A program made the translations under genes and the position numbers. Below, piece after piece: positions 47,516-59,912 of a DNA stretch of 64,000 nucleotides; the first letter of the stretch is position 1, and each line of letters starts with the position of its first letter. The notes below the pieces were generated by a model. The model saw only the letters and a program-made list of their open reading frames with translations. It was not told the origin of the DNA and did not search any database. Source of the stretch: Epiperipatus broadwayi (lineage: Eukaryota; Onychophora; Udeonychophora; Euonychophora; Peripatidae); contig JAQFVV010012476.1 in assembly GCA_028023455.1 (NCBI GenBank), forward strand, positions 1,841,820 to 1,905,819, given 5' to 3'.

Positions 47516-48853
47516 TCATTTGACAAACTCTTCAAATGTCATTAACTTGTCAGAAATCAAACTTACCCAATCACAGATTTAGTCCATGTTTTGTAGGAGG
47601 AGGGTGGCACAAACCCCAAATGGAACTAGTGGCAGAAGCACATTGAACAAATGCATAAATAAAGACTTGATCATAAAAAACACAAATCTTTTATTTAATT
47701 ACTATCATTCCTCCTTTTCTAATAAATGATGGAATAATAAAGTTAACAAACTTAACATATAATAACTTCATATGCCTTAAAAAAGATAAGGTAATCATTT
47801 TGTGCAACTAAAGAACCCACTTTACACTGAGAAGATTCAGCAACAAATTTTTCTACTTATGTTTATGTGCACTGTCAATTATAGCCATAAGTGTCATAAA
47901 GATAAATTTCTAACATTTTGAGAAAACATGACAACAAGGCATTTACACATTTTGACTACCTAAACATGTTATTTTTCCACAACCATCACTCCTCAATTCT
48001 TTGCTAACCTAAAGCTTCACCTGAAGAATCACTCACTTAGACTCATGATTAATTTCAGCATAACTCTACTACAAAATGATTACAGAATGAATCCAATCTG
48101 AATTTGGTTTTGGTCTCCTGACAATTAAGTCATCCTTCAACTTTGTCAACTTCATTAAAAATTTAAACATTCACAGAGAATTTAATGGCTTCTTTTGACA
48201 TGACTCAGCTTATGCGTTTATGAACAGTGGCTAGACTATTAACATCATACATAATCTATTAAAGCATTAAAAAATGTTAGCAATATTTCTCAATAGAAGG
48301 TGAAAAATGCAAATTAAATTTCTAGATTTTTCAGATGAGGGTCCATTGCTTGCATAAATTGCTTGGTGAAATAAGACTTTTGCTTCTTTTTTCATTAGAG
48401 ACTAGGCCAGAAAATTTTTTGTTTCTACTGTCTTCTTCAGAAGCTGGATTAAGACTGAATGCCTCTCATAAGACACTTAGGTCTTTTTATTAACCTGAAT
48501 TCCTTTTTCATGATTTTTGGAATAATCCTGCTTTAAGCCAATCACAATCTGTCTCCATCATGGCAACAATTAACAATAACCAGGTCAATTTTTACAAATA
48601 CAATGGTTCAGATATTTCCCTCATTCAACATTAACATTGAAAAACAGGTGAAAAATTTAAATTAGAATCATAAAATTTGTAGCATTCCTTTTTTAATTAA
48701 AAATTTTCTTTCCAAAAGAAGGCAAGATAAGCAGTCCTTTTCTTTTGAAGAGAAATAAAGAGCGGGGGGGGGGTACTATTAAACATATCTTTCTTATTTT
48801 CTCTTAAAAGTTAAGATCAAAAGTTTCAATAAACTTTTCAAAATCAAAACTGG
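47516..48853. other. AT-rich DNA; possible very old retroelement scrap
   Basis: Around 48100-48240 a + strand reading such as SEFGFGLLTIKSS faintly recalls a LINE reverse transcriptase, but stops are frequent. A 9-G tract lies near 48763. Nothing is firm. Confidence 0.3.
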
Positions 48854-48871
48854 TAAATAGTTAAAATTATT

Positions 48872-48972
48872 ATTATTTTCCTCATGTGCCATAGCATCAG
48901 CCGGTAAGCGAACTCGCCAACCCGGAACAACCAAAGCGACTGGCGCTGACCTCTCGACCACCAATGCCTGAC
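48872..48972 (-). mobile_element. tRNA-Ser-like SINE, copy 2, perfect 18-bp TSD
   Basis: On the - strand it starts GTCAGGCATTGGTGGTCGAG, with A box GGTCGAGAGGTCAGCGCC and B box GAGTTCGCTTACC. It ends in GCTGATGCTATGGCACATGA and an A-rich tail. It is flanked by TAAATAGTTAAAATTATT at 48854-48871 and 48973-48990, a perfect target duplication, which is decisive for retroposition of a 101-bp SINE. Confidence 0.92.
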
Positions 48973-49959
48973 TAAATAGTTAAAATTATTGAAAAGAGAG
49001 AACAAAAGAAAGTATTTATTTGATTTTATACTTTTCTCACTCTTTTTCAAACATTTACTATTTATTAAAATATTCACATTTTAAAAATACAAATGTTTGA
49101 GAATTGTTAAAGAAAATTATTTAGCATTTCCATATTATTATTTGAGAAGAAAAAAAAAACATTAAACTTAAATAAAATACCCATTATTATAATAAAAGAC
49201 AAAATTAAATATTATTTCACTGTTGATTCAATCTAAATTTAAAGTAAATTTAAACTTAAAAAGTTTATAATATTAGCATGGTCAGTGCCCACATGTAACA
49301 ATATATAACATTGAAGTAAATCATATTTTCCTGTTTTAAGAGTTGTTTTAAAGGGCAACTTTAGTCTAAGCTGTGGAACCAGAAGAGATTACCCCTAAAT
49401 ACACGTGTTTTGATTTTAGCTAAAATGAATGGATGATAGAGTGTATGAGAATAATTAATTCATTGTACCAGAGTTTACTATGGATGTCTGTGACTGAGCA
49501 TAAGCATTGTATATGCACAAAACAATGCAAGCTATAATACTACAGATATAGAATTGATAATTTGGCTATCCACTAGATATCTTGGGACTAAATAGAGTGG
49601 GTACAGTTTCTCTTTTGAGTATTCATTCTGCATTTTTTTTTCATTAATAAGCCAACTATTTTCATTTTATTATATTCAACTGCTATCATTAATTATGTAT
49701 TTTGGGTCCATTTTAATTAAAATTTTAATGGTGGTGATAACATGAGCCTAAAATAATGCTTTCATTGTGATAGTAAACACATGATTGTCTGTGCACGCAC
49801 TGAAGAAAATGGCTGACTGAAAGTTGATTCACACTGTTGCTTATTCAGGTATAATAACATATGAAAATAATGAATTCAAATTTATAAATTTTTAATTGTT
49901 GTTTATTTTTATTTAAATATATTAATCTATTAAAATCTTGGATTGTGTCTTGTATGGTT

Positions 49960-50100
49960 TAATGCATTAACCGAGCAGCAAACTCTGGAGGTCAAAGGTT
50001 ACAAATCATACCCAGTTCTGTTGCTAGGACTAGTTGAACTTCTTACATATTTTGAGCTATAAACTATTTGGTTAATTATTTATTTGGTAAAGCTGTAGAT
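49960..50100 (+). mobile_element. tRNA-derived SINE remnant
   Basis: 'AATGCATTAACCGAGCAGCA' recalls an A box, 'AAAGGTTACAAATCAT' a decayed B box, and 'gttgaacttcttacatattt' the SINE tail. Weak. Confidence 0.35.
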
Positions 50101-50639
50101 ATTAGAGAACTATTGTATATATTATTCTTTAGTTAATGAATGCAGGCTACTGATGAGATCCAAATTTTGTAGATAATGGAATAACCTTCAGGTACAAGAT
50201 TTTACTAAACTATGTGCTGATCAAGCAATATATTTCACTTCCTGAATGGTTTGTAGAATTGAACAATCTCTTGGCAAAGTCTAAGTACCAATAAAAATAG
50301 TTCTTTTATTGTCTCCTTTTTGTGTCTTTTTTCATACTCTTAACATTTCTTGTTGTCTTAATCTCTTCATACATCAATAACAATAACCAAATAGTTGTGA
50401 GATCATGTGAAATTCAAAAATTATATACGACACATTTAACTATGATAGAGATTCTTTAAATCTTTGGTCTATTATTCTATCACTGTGTTAAACTGTTTAA
50501 GTCTAATTAATTGGTTAACTCAATAAGTCATCACATGATCAACAAGATATCATATAATTATTGCTTGTAATTTTTTGCTTTTTAATATTAATTTCATCCA
50601 ATTCCAAAAATTCTTTGTTCAGAAATCCAAAAGCTCTTC

Positions 50640-50830
50640 ATTGTTGAAACTCATAAGGTAGAAATGAGTCTGGGGATATTTGGATGGGGCAGAGCAGCAC
50701 TGGATAAGGATTCTTTGAAGCATTCCCATCTAGCATCCTTAACTATTAAAGCTGACACTAGGTGGCTTAAATGGAGTGAGATTAGACTTAATGATTATCT
50801 GGGATGTCCACATGATCGTTAAACACTGGG
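50640..50830 (+). mobile_element. P3-family fragment
   Basis: 'gtagaaatgagtctggggat' followed by 'cactggataaggatt', 'agcattcccatctagcatcc' and 'tccacatgatcgttaaacac' parallels the P3 unit from its hammerhead-like junction onwards. Strongly diverged. Confidence 0.4.
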
Positions 50831-51270
50831 TGTGATAGGTTGAATGGTTACAAAATCTTGAGCACCAATTTCTATTAATTTACTACTTCTCTAAATTGCA
50901 CAACTTTTATTAAATGATTAATTGTTTGACAGGTTAAATGAAAAGAGTTTTAACTCTTGTGTTCATCAGCTGTATTATTAGACAAACTGAACAGGGAAAA
51001 AAATAATCAATGGTTAATTGATCAGATGGTTAAGTAGCATTCAAGCACTGGAAATACCAGGTTTCAGTACAAGTCTAGGATTGGTCCCAGATTTTGACAA
51101 ACCATTTATTGCTATTGATTACCTTTTATAACACTATCTATATTTGGGAGACCATATCTATATTTTTTAATTACATGTACATTTACTGAATATCAATCTT
51201 TTTTGTATGTGCAAATACTTCAGAGTATGTAAATTATGTAAAATGACTCACCCTGCAGATTACTCTTGAC

Positions 51271-51430
51271 ATGACTATGATCTGGGGTTCAAATATGGGT
51301 CAAAGAAAATTCTTTTTAAAAAGCTTAGAATTTTTCCTGTAGATAGGTTGCCCTAACTATGACCTGGGATTCAAATATGGGTCAAAGGAAATTCTTTTGA
51401 AAGCTTAGAATTTTCTCCTTAGATAAGTGT
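51271..51430. repeat. ~82-bp tandem duplication in SINE-like sequence
   Basis: 'ttcaaatatgggtcaaag' at 51289 and 51371, each followed by 'aaattctttt' and 'aaagcttagaattttt'. The 'ctggggttcaaatatggg' part looks like a B box, so this may be a duplicated SINE tail. Confidence 0.6.
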
Positions 51431-51722
51431 CCCAAAGCCAGCCCAGCTGATCAACTAACAGATATCAATTTTATTCATCTCAGATTGTATTACTACATAT
51501 AAAAGCACAAACATATATTAATATAAAGCAAGACAAATCTATCATTACCATATGTAAACTTAAATAATAAATGTGCAAAAAGGCAAAGGATCATTTTATA
51601 GTGACTCATTTGTAAAATATAAGAATTTGTAGGGTGAATTAAAGTTAAATGACTTGGTTAATATTAAATATAAGAATTTGAAATAACTCATAATCAGTGT
51701 TTGATAATCTTGAGTTGTAGTG

Positions 51723-51783
51723 TCCATGATTAGAAATCATCTTCCATGATTAGGAATCATCTTCCATGATTAGGAATCATCTT
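51723..51783. repeat. 20-bp unit repeated three times
   Basis: CCATGATTAGGAATCATCTT occurs three times in tandem, with one difference in the first copy. The unit itself contains the palindrome ATGATTAGGAATCAT. Confidence 0.9.
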
Positions 51784-52327
51784 CACAAAATACATGCTCC
51801 ATAATCTTACACATTTTTAAATTATTAAATGGTTTCCTACTAACAGAAGATCATTTAAATGATAGATTAAATATAAGATTAGAACCCTTCTATCTTTTTG
51901 TATGATAAAAGAAGAGACGTTTTTCACTTATATGAAGAATGTAGAGCCTTTAAACAGTATGCCATGCTCTGTATATAAATTTAAAAATTTAATCCCTAAA
52001 AGTATTGGATTTGCTGCATGGTCTAAAAACAATTTGATCAGTAAGGTTCGATATTATTTTTGACACTAAAAAAAATGTAATTGGCTACGAAAACTTGATA
52101 ATGATTGGATTAAATATTTTAACAATTGCATCTACATCCAATCAAAAATGATGAACAAATTTGGTCAAGATTAAGTCAGTCTTTAAGTGATATAGAAACA
52201 ACTAACTGGAAAACTGAGATAAGTGTCATATAATTAAAGAAGTAAAATTATTAAAAATGAACAAATACGAATATCTGTAATAATTTTTATTAGTTATTGC
52301 TTAAGCTAAAGATTATTCAATAATGAG

Positions 52328-52433
52328 TAATAACTGAAACACAGGCTTATTATATACCCGTGTCTATATATGTAATATATAGGGTATAAGAGCACAGACA
52401 CAGGTATATAATAAGTCTGTGTTTCAGTTATTA
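52328..52433. repeat. 106-bp near-perfect hairpin
   Basis: TAATAACTGAAACACAGG ... TTATTATATAC ... GTGTCT on the left is matched inverted on the right with about two differences over 38 bp. It overlaps the left end of P1 copy B. Confidence 0.85.
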
Positions 52434-52862
52434 GATTGTAGAGATGTCTGCCCATCCTTGCATATGTATTAAATGGATTATGTCCTGTACATGTGGAGTT
52501 TAGATTGACTTTATGTCAACATGGGTGTGACAAGAATCTCGGCCTCAGGGTGGCCTTCGAGCATTCCATCATCAGATTTTCAATTGTATGGACGGTTGAA
52601 GAGTTGGAGTGTGTAGTAGTTTGGAGCCTGTCCATTAAAGTATGAAGATTGTCTATCTTAATATATATCTGAGCACTTATAGTATATATGTGTGGGAGAT
52701 GATAATCTGGACCAAATGATGATTGCTGGTTTAGCATGAAATACATATATTGGTGATTATTTATCTTTTCAGCATATGTGTGATTGAGTGTATCAGTATT
52801 ATTAGATAGAGTGGAGAGTGGTGGGTCATTTGAATGTCTGTGTTCTTATACCCTATATATTA
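52373..52862 (+). mobile_element. P1-family element, copy B (single arm)
   Basis: The ends share TAATATATAGGGTATAAGA, inverted at 52844-52862. The interior runs in the same order as other P1 copies: 'ggattatgtcctgtacatg', 'gcattccatcatcagatttt', 'ttgaagagttgg', 'cctgtccattaaag', 'tgggagatgataatctgg', then the hammerhead-like motif. Unlike A and E it is not a full palindrome, so it may be closer to the original layout. No protein is encoded; the 76-codon - strand frame is incidental. It abuts a P2 element. Confidence 0.65.
52702..52760 (+). ncRNA. Hammerhead-like motif, P1 copy B
   Basis: Outer stem I ATAATC (52702-52707) pairs perfectly with GATTAT (52755-52760); inner stem I ACCAA (52711-52715) with TTGGT (52750-52754). 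GAAA is at 52738-52741 and TA at 52748-52749 before the predicted cleavage point. The core reads ATGATGA (52716-52722), so the C of CUGANGA is lost and this copy is probably inactive. The stem II outer pair is a mismatch, with four pairs kept. Compare 63660-63740, where outer stem I is ATGATC with GATCAT. Confidence 0.4.
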
Positions 52863-52871
52863 ATAATGAGT

Positions 52872-53260
52872 AATATTTCTGTAGTGTAATTTTCACTGCA
52901 GCACACTATCACAAGATAGGAACTGGTTTCTATCAACTTTTAACTTTTTGTACAGGGATGTAATTATAAATATATGACCAAAGATATATGAAAAAAGTGG
53001 GATTTTCAAGATAGAAATTTTATTCTGAACCAGCACTTATTAGTTGGCTTGGACCGCAATCATAGTAAGAGATTGTGGTCTAGGCCAACTGATGATTGCT
53101 GGTTCAACATGAAATTTGCAATGTAGGGATCCTACATAATTTTCACATGTCTTTGGTTATATGTTTGTAATTACATCCTTCTACAAGGTGTTAAAAGTGG
53201 ATAGAACCTGGTCCCTACCTTGCACGAGAGTGGTGTAATGAAAATTACACTTCAAAATTT
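52872..53260. mobile_element. P2-family palindromic element, copy 2
   Basis: Arms of about 180 bp are inverted: the left starts AGTGTAATTTTCACTGCAGC (52883), the right ends in 'aaaattacact' (53251). The right arm contains GGCCAACTGATGATTGCTGG and then CATGAAAT (about 53086-53117), the same hammerhead-type core found in P1. The left arm carries a decayed inverse of it (CTAATAA). There is no coding sequence. Confidence 0.7.
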
Positions 53261-54026
53261 TTTATTCATTAACGAATATCTGTAATTTAAAATTTGATTG
53301 TAAATAATTGTATTAAAAATAATAAATATATTTTATTTTGTTAATAAAGATATGTAAACAAAAAATAAAATAAATAGATATCTCCATAATGTTAGTCTCA
53401 TGGATGAAAAACCATCAAATCTGCATTACCTAGTAATTGCTTACTACTGCCTTCTTTTCATTCTTTCTCTATGAGGGTATTTGACAATGGCCTTGTTCCC
53501 ACTGTTGCTAATTGAAAAGTACTTTATCTTATGTTGCCTATATGCCATTTCAATTCTTGCATATATTTATTTTAGTTGATTTAATTTTATCATACGAGTT
53601 GATATAAGTAAATAATCATTTAGTTCTTCTTATTAATTATAATAGGGGTATTGTGGTTTGATGGGAGCACATATACTTGTTCTGCTTATTAGCTGAGGTT
53701 GAAATCCAAGACATGTAAAAAAAATCCAAAAGAAGTAGTTAACCATCCAACATTGGTTGGTAAATGGATATCTTAATCATTCTTAAATAGAGCATAAGAC
53801 AAGAATGAAAAAATATTCAAACCCTTATTATCTGATAATTAGAAAGCCTGTTGAGTACTGTCTTTTTCCTCACTATTTCTCTTTGGGGAGCAGTTGGAGG
53901 GTCTTTTAATCTGAACTGGAATATTTATTAATAAGACTATTTTATTATTTATATAAATTATGAAAAGTTCTTAGGGTTGAGAGAAAACAATGAAGAGAAC
54001 TGGTTTATCAGATTGAGAATTTACAT
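53261..54026. other. AT-rich DNA, no gene seen
   Basis: Possible SINE scrap near 53645-53715 ('tattgtggtttgatgggagc'). Nothing else is supported. Confidence 0.4.
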
Positions 54027-54492
54027 TAGAATCAATATATGAGAGAAAATCAGTCTTTCAGACATGCAATATTACTATTAATTTTGCTTACGCTTACCTT
54101 CCAATAAGTGTTTTAAAAACATAGGTGAATAGCCTATGATTAGAGCTTATTTTTTTATAAACCAACACCTATTCTCATTCTTAATTCAAAGCTTAATTTT
54201 ATTGTGAGCTTGATAATTCAAATGAGAAATTATTTGTACAAATTTAATTTTATATATTGTAGAGATGAGACAGTATCTCATTTTTAAATACAAATAAATT
54301 CTCATTTGAATTATCAGGTTTGCAATAGAAATAAGTCATTAATTAAGCACAATTGGTAGGTGTTGGTTTATATAAAAATAAACTCTAAGCATAAGTGATT
54401 CACTTATGCTTTTAAAACACTTATTGATGAGTAAGTGCAGGCAAAATTAATATCAATAGCACATGTCTGAAAGATTGGTTTCTTCTCATATG
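54027..54492. mobile_element. Palindromic element with ~210-bp arms, family P5
   Basis: The left arm ('cagtctttcagacatg ... aataagtgttttaaaa ... aaccaacacctattct ... aattcaaatgagaa') is repeated inverted to about 54492 with roughly 85% identity. The centre is near 54265. ATTTACAT flanks it on both sides (54019-54026, 54493-54500), a possible 8-bp target duplication, though the left boundary is uncertain by about 10 bp. There is no coding sequence. Confidence 0.75.
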
Positions 54493-54500
54493 ATTTACAT

Positions 54501-55059
54501 ATATAGATTGCTAATACATTAATTACAATTAATAGTAAATAATTTTGGAATTGGACTTATGGTACACAAATGATTGTGTGTATATTGAGGCAATCCTGGT
54601 TAAGTAGTTTTTTTCCATATGTCCTTTCCATTTTCACAAATGTGGAAAACCTAAAAAAAATGGATGAAAATTATCTATCTTAAAAAATGTCAGTAGAACA
54701 TCATGTAGAGTAAATCTCCAGAAATAATTATAAATTGTACAGTAATAATATCAATAATTGTATATATGTCATAATCTTGGTAGCAATAATTGGTCATTAA
54801 TTGCAGTAACTGTAGACATAATTATATGTATCAATTATAATAATGATAATAATAGTTGGATATTAGTTGTAGTAATAACAACAATAAGTGAAAATCAGTT
54901 ATAGTAATGATAGCAATAGTTGTATGTCACAGTGATAGTAGTAGTAGTTATAATATCAGGTATAATAATGGTATAATAGCTATATATAAGTTGCGGTAAA
55001 TATAACAATAGTTCTAAGACAGTTATAATAAAACTAGCAATAGTTGTATATCAGTAATA
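54501..55059. other. Degenerate ATA/GTA-rich simple sequence
   Basis: From about 54720 the DNA is an irregular 'taatagttgtatatcagt' pattern with trinucleotide bias; decayed minisatellite-like sequence without a gene. Confidence 0.45.
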
Positions 55060-55500
<441 letters not shown>

Positions 55501-56139
55501 AACTGACAGATAGATAGATAGATTACCAAATAGATAGATATAGACAGAGAATTAGATAAAGATAGATAGGTTAATGGAGGGTGGATAGAAAGAAATGGAA
55601 AGCAGGTAGGGAAATAAAGGAAGATTGCATGAAGATATTAAGATAGATAGATAGGTAGGTAGATCGATAGAGACTGAGAAACAGGTAAATAAATACATTT
55701 AAATAGATAGCGACATAGATATAAACCGACAGACAGATAGATAGATTACAAAATAGATAGATATAGACAGAGAATTAGATAAAGATAGATAGGTTAATGG
55801 AGGGTGGATAGAAAGAAATGGAAAGCAGGTAGGGAAATAAAGGAAGATTGCATGAAGATATTAAGTTGATTCATAAATAAATAGATAACAAGATGGGTGG
55901 ATAACCATTAAAGTCTTGAAAAATGAAAATATTTCTTCAAAATTGCAGTCAGAAATGACTGTTGCAAAGTTTTCATTTCCATATAATCAACAAACTTTCT
56001 GTTTCCATCAATCCACTACAAACTACAAGTTGTTTGTATTTAGAAAGTTTAAATAAAGTTTAAAATTTTCTATACATTCAACATTCACTCATAACTTTTC
56101 ATTTTTCTCTTCCTCTTTTTCTCTTTTTATCAATAGGCT

Positions 56140-56700
56140 CACTCTATGTACAGGTGCGTTTTTCATTCTTTGAGACTTCTATTAGAAAAAGTTTTATGAA
56201 TCCGCCTGAGTTTAACATCTTATAAGATTCCTCTTTGCAGTTATATATATATATCAGTGAAAAGTGCACAAAAAATGTTTATAAAAGTAATGGAAAAAAC
56301 TTCTAATATTCAGATTCTTTTTTTATTTTTGAAAGTGTCGACTTTTCCTTAAACTGATAAAGAACAGTTTTTACGTAAAATGCGCAGCTAAAAGTAAAAT
56401 AATGAAATCTTAAAATGATTTCTATTTAATTTTTACAAAATAAACTCACCTGCGTTCCAGGCTGTTAGTATCCGATAACTTAAGACTTTTCTCGCTTTTG
56501 AAGGGTTTCATGAGGGAATTAAAACAGTGAAGTCAAATAAAGACATTTTACCTGACCTTTAGAAGATTCTATCTCTGTAACTTTAAAGCACAGCTCTGGG
56601 ATCAAATTGCTAAACTGGAAGATAATTTGCTTTACGTTGCTTACCTCGAGAGCTTTAAGAAATTGAAATAAAGTTTTTAATTAAACAACCAAAGATTTAA
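56140..56700. other. CpG-normal segment without ORF
   Basis: About eleven CG dinucleotides in 560 bp, no repeat match and no long frame. Similar in character to the islands at 17.7 and 37.0 kb. Confidence 0.3.
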
Positions 56701-57118
56701 ATTCTTCTCTGTTTTGCTTTTTGCATAGACATATGTGTGTATGTATATAATAATTAGATAGTTTTCCTTGCGTATTAATGTGTAATGGTACAGTAAAAGA
56801 CATTGGAGTTTAGGGACTATGAACTGTGCCTCCAGTATTTGAACTTGTTATGAACTCCTGATAGATAGAAAGTTGTGGTATTTTCCAATTTTATACATAT
56901 AAAATATTTATATCTGTTCTACAATTCTTATAAAAGATAAGGTAATAAGCCAGAAGAGATTTTTATTTGGGTGTAAAAATTGGTCAGACAAATATTATAC
57001 CTAAATGGCCTGGTGCCATTATTGTCTGATGCTTTGTTTATTTACATCATAACTGAAATTTGTATAGAAAAACGAATGAAATTTCACTTCACATTAATAC
57101 TTTCAAGACATATGTTGT

Positions 57119-57862
57119 AAGAGAGCAGTTTGAAAGTTATAATTGACTATTTATTAGTCTGCATTCAGAACAGGTTATATTTACCTGTTTAATGGAGTTT
57201 ATTTAAGTTTCTTTATATTAATAATTTTATTCTCTGTAATCAAGTTGCAATCTTTAGTATCTATATAAACCTATTAGACCATAAATAAAGGCGGTTTTCC
57301 ACTTTTATTGTGAAATGGTTGCCATAGCAACAGATTGAGATTGTTAATTGTTATTAATAATGGTATTGTATAAGTGCTGACTGTATTCAATGAATTTACA
57401 TTTGTAAATCTATCTATACTTGAACATTATTAGCTTTAGTATTTAATTAAAAAATTATAGGAGTGCAGTTTGAATGTTGTAATTGATTATTTATTACTCT
57501 GCATTCAAAACGGGTTATATTTATCTGTTTAATGAGGTTGATTTAAACTTTCTTATATCAATAATTCACCCTCTGTGGTCAAATTTGCAATCTTTAGTGT
57601 CTATACAAACTTATTTGACCACAAATTAAGGTGGATTTGTCAAGCATTGGTGGTCGAGAGGTAAGTGAAAGCTTCTTTACAAGCAGTTGTCTTGGTTTAG
57701 CGGGTTCGCTTCCCAGCTGATGCTGTGACGCATGAGAAAAAAATAATTAAGGTGGATTTCCACCATTATTGTGAAAAAGAGGTTGCCTTGACAACAAATT
57801 GAGATTGCTGCTTGTTATTGATAGTGGTATTGTTTAAGCATTGACTATTTTCAATGAATTTA
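57119..57862. repeat. ~300-bp tandem duplication, second copy split by a SINE
   Basis: 57119-57410 and 57460-57862 are about 80% identical ('agtttgaa.gtt.taattga', 'gcattca.aac.ggttatattt', 'caatctttagt.tctata', 'tattgtgaaa', 'caatgaattta'). In the second copy the run 'aattaaggtggattt' is interrupted by the SINE at 57639-57744, while the first copy is uninterrupted, so the duplication came before the SINE. Confidence 0.8.
57639..57744 (+). mobile_element. tRNA-Ser-like SINE, copy 3, perfect 15-bp TSD
   Basis: Starts GTCAAGCATTGGTGGTCGAG and contains B box GGGTTCGCTTCCC, then AGCTGATGCTGTGACGCATG and an A-rich tail. AATTAAGGTGGATTT flanks it at 57624-57638 and 57745-57759. Head and tail match copy 2, defining a SINE of about 100 bp with the tail motif 'gctgatgctRtg.cRcatga'. 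Confidence 0.92.
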
Positions 57863-58152
57863 TATATATATATAAATATAATTTCATGTGAAATTTATGA
57901 AATCCGTTTTAAATAATAATGAACTGCCCTCAAGCTGCCATGTTCAATAAATTTTTGCTATAAGAAAATCGCCCACTTCTTACTGTATTTTAGATCTTTT
58001 TATTTAGAGTTAAATACTGTAAGATGTGGTTCATTTTCTTACAATAAAAAGTTATTGAATGTGGCAGGTAGATGGACGTTCAATTATTATTTAAAATAGT
58101 CTTGAAATTTTTTTATATCATATTATATTTATTCAATATTAACATATTTGTC

Positions 58153-58156
<4 letters not shown>

Positions 58157-58201
<45 letters not shown>

Positions 58202-58204
58202 TAA
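58157..58204. repeat. (CA)n(TA)n microsatellite
   Basis: Uninterrupted CA repeat followed by TA repeat. Confidence 0.95.
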
Positions 58205-58384
58205 AATAAACATTTTAGTATACTGAATAAATAGGTTTAGATATTTTTAATTAGGTAACATCATAGTATAAGTCCAGCCCATCCCTCTCCTATTTATATA
58301 ATTGGATATATAATGGTTTGATAATATGAGAAGTCAGATTGACATAATATCTACATAGGTATAGATATAATATCAAATCAATCA

Positions 58385-58633
58385 AGGACTTTGAGCATTC
58401 TATTATTGGTTTTTTAATAAAATGGATGGTTTAATTGTTGAAAGGGTGAGAAGATTGAAGCCTGTCCATTAAAGTTTAAAAAATTGTTGATTGTTGTCTT
58501 AATATAAGTTGAGCAATAATTGTATATATGCATGGGAGATTATGTTCTGGCATGTGTATTCACTGACTGGGATCGAGTGGAGAATGAATACAAACTGAAA
58601 ATTTTAAGTTCATATCCTTCTATTTACTATATA
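58385..58633 (+). mobile_element. P1-family element, copy C, ribozyme deleted
   Basis: 'gcattctattattggtttt', 'ttgaaagggtgagaagattg', 'cctgtccattaaagttt' and 'gcatgggagattatgttctgg' follow P1 order. The sequence then jumps directly to 'catgtgtattcactgac', skipping the hammerhead-like segment. Confidence 0.6.
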
Positions 58634-59334
58634 CTGAATGAATAATATATCCTGAATGATATATATATATATACCTATTTCACTGAACAAACAAATTGGA
58701 CTATCTTTTGTCAGTTAAAAGATGGTTATCTTTTATTTAGTTTGGCATTGATATAACAAAAGGAGGGCAGTATTTACATTTTATTTAAATGACTGCTAAT
58801 TAAAATAATTTTGAACAAAAAATATTTTTGTTATATTAACCCTTTAACAATTTGACATTTTCTAATGTTTCCACCTCATGAAAGTTTTTGAAAAGTTCAA
58901 CCTTTCACTTCTGCATAAAATCTTTATACCAAAACTCAATAAATTGGACATAATTTCATTTTGATTTTAATTCTATAAATGAATAATATTTTAAAACAAA
59001 GCACATTTGACCTTTTTAAATATTTAAAAACTGATTCGTAAATAAAAGCAATGTCATCGACTAAGCTATTGTAAACACTTTTTCAAAAAATGAACAAATT
59101 CGTTTATGAATGAGTGAAGGTAGCAATGTGGTACATGCATCAAATTCTGCTTAAAAATCTGACATTTACTATATAATTAGTAAAATATTTGAAAAAACTC
59201 TAACACCATGGCAATTTAGACACATGATGATGTTACCGACAATTCACATCGAGCAATATCAAGAAGAAAAGAAAACTTTAAAATAAATGTTTTCTTTAGG
59301 GAACAAAACATTCAAAATGATTGGTATTTGATGT

Positions 59335-59844
59335 GACATGATGCATTGTGGCTTCTAATACCGAGTCAGGAATCTCTCAGCCACTATGCCCACAGCTGTT
59401 AGTAACTTTACCTTTTCTTTCCATTCTCCACCCTGTTTCCCCATATTATTCTATATCCTGATCCCTCCTGTTTCCACAACTTAATGTTTTGCCAATTCCA
59501 TAGCCTTTATATCTAAATCCCCCTTATTATTTCCTAAACACATCATAAAAAACAACCCACTTTTTGCATAATCACTTTGTTTATATTTATTCTTCTGCAA
59601 CTTTATTATTTGTACCCTTTCTGCTTGTAGACATTTACATTCAATTAACAGATGGTTAATATTTTCTATGACTTTCTTACACAACTTGCATACTAATTCA
59701 CCCACATTTTCCCATTTATGTGTATATTCCCTTGATGCTAAACATCCTGTTTCAGCCTTAAACATTAAACTACTTTCCTTTCTAAGATCATAAATTAACT
59801 AGCACCCAAAATCTGTTTACTTCTCTCTCTCTCTCTCTGTTTAC

Positions 59845-59912
<68 letters not shown>

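Noticed and set aside
48100-48240. Possible LINE reverse transcriptase scrap
   Set aside because: Similarity rests on a few residues, with frequent stops; not enough to annotate as a gene.
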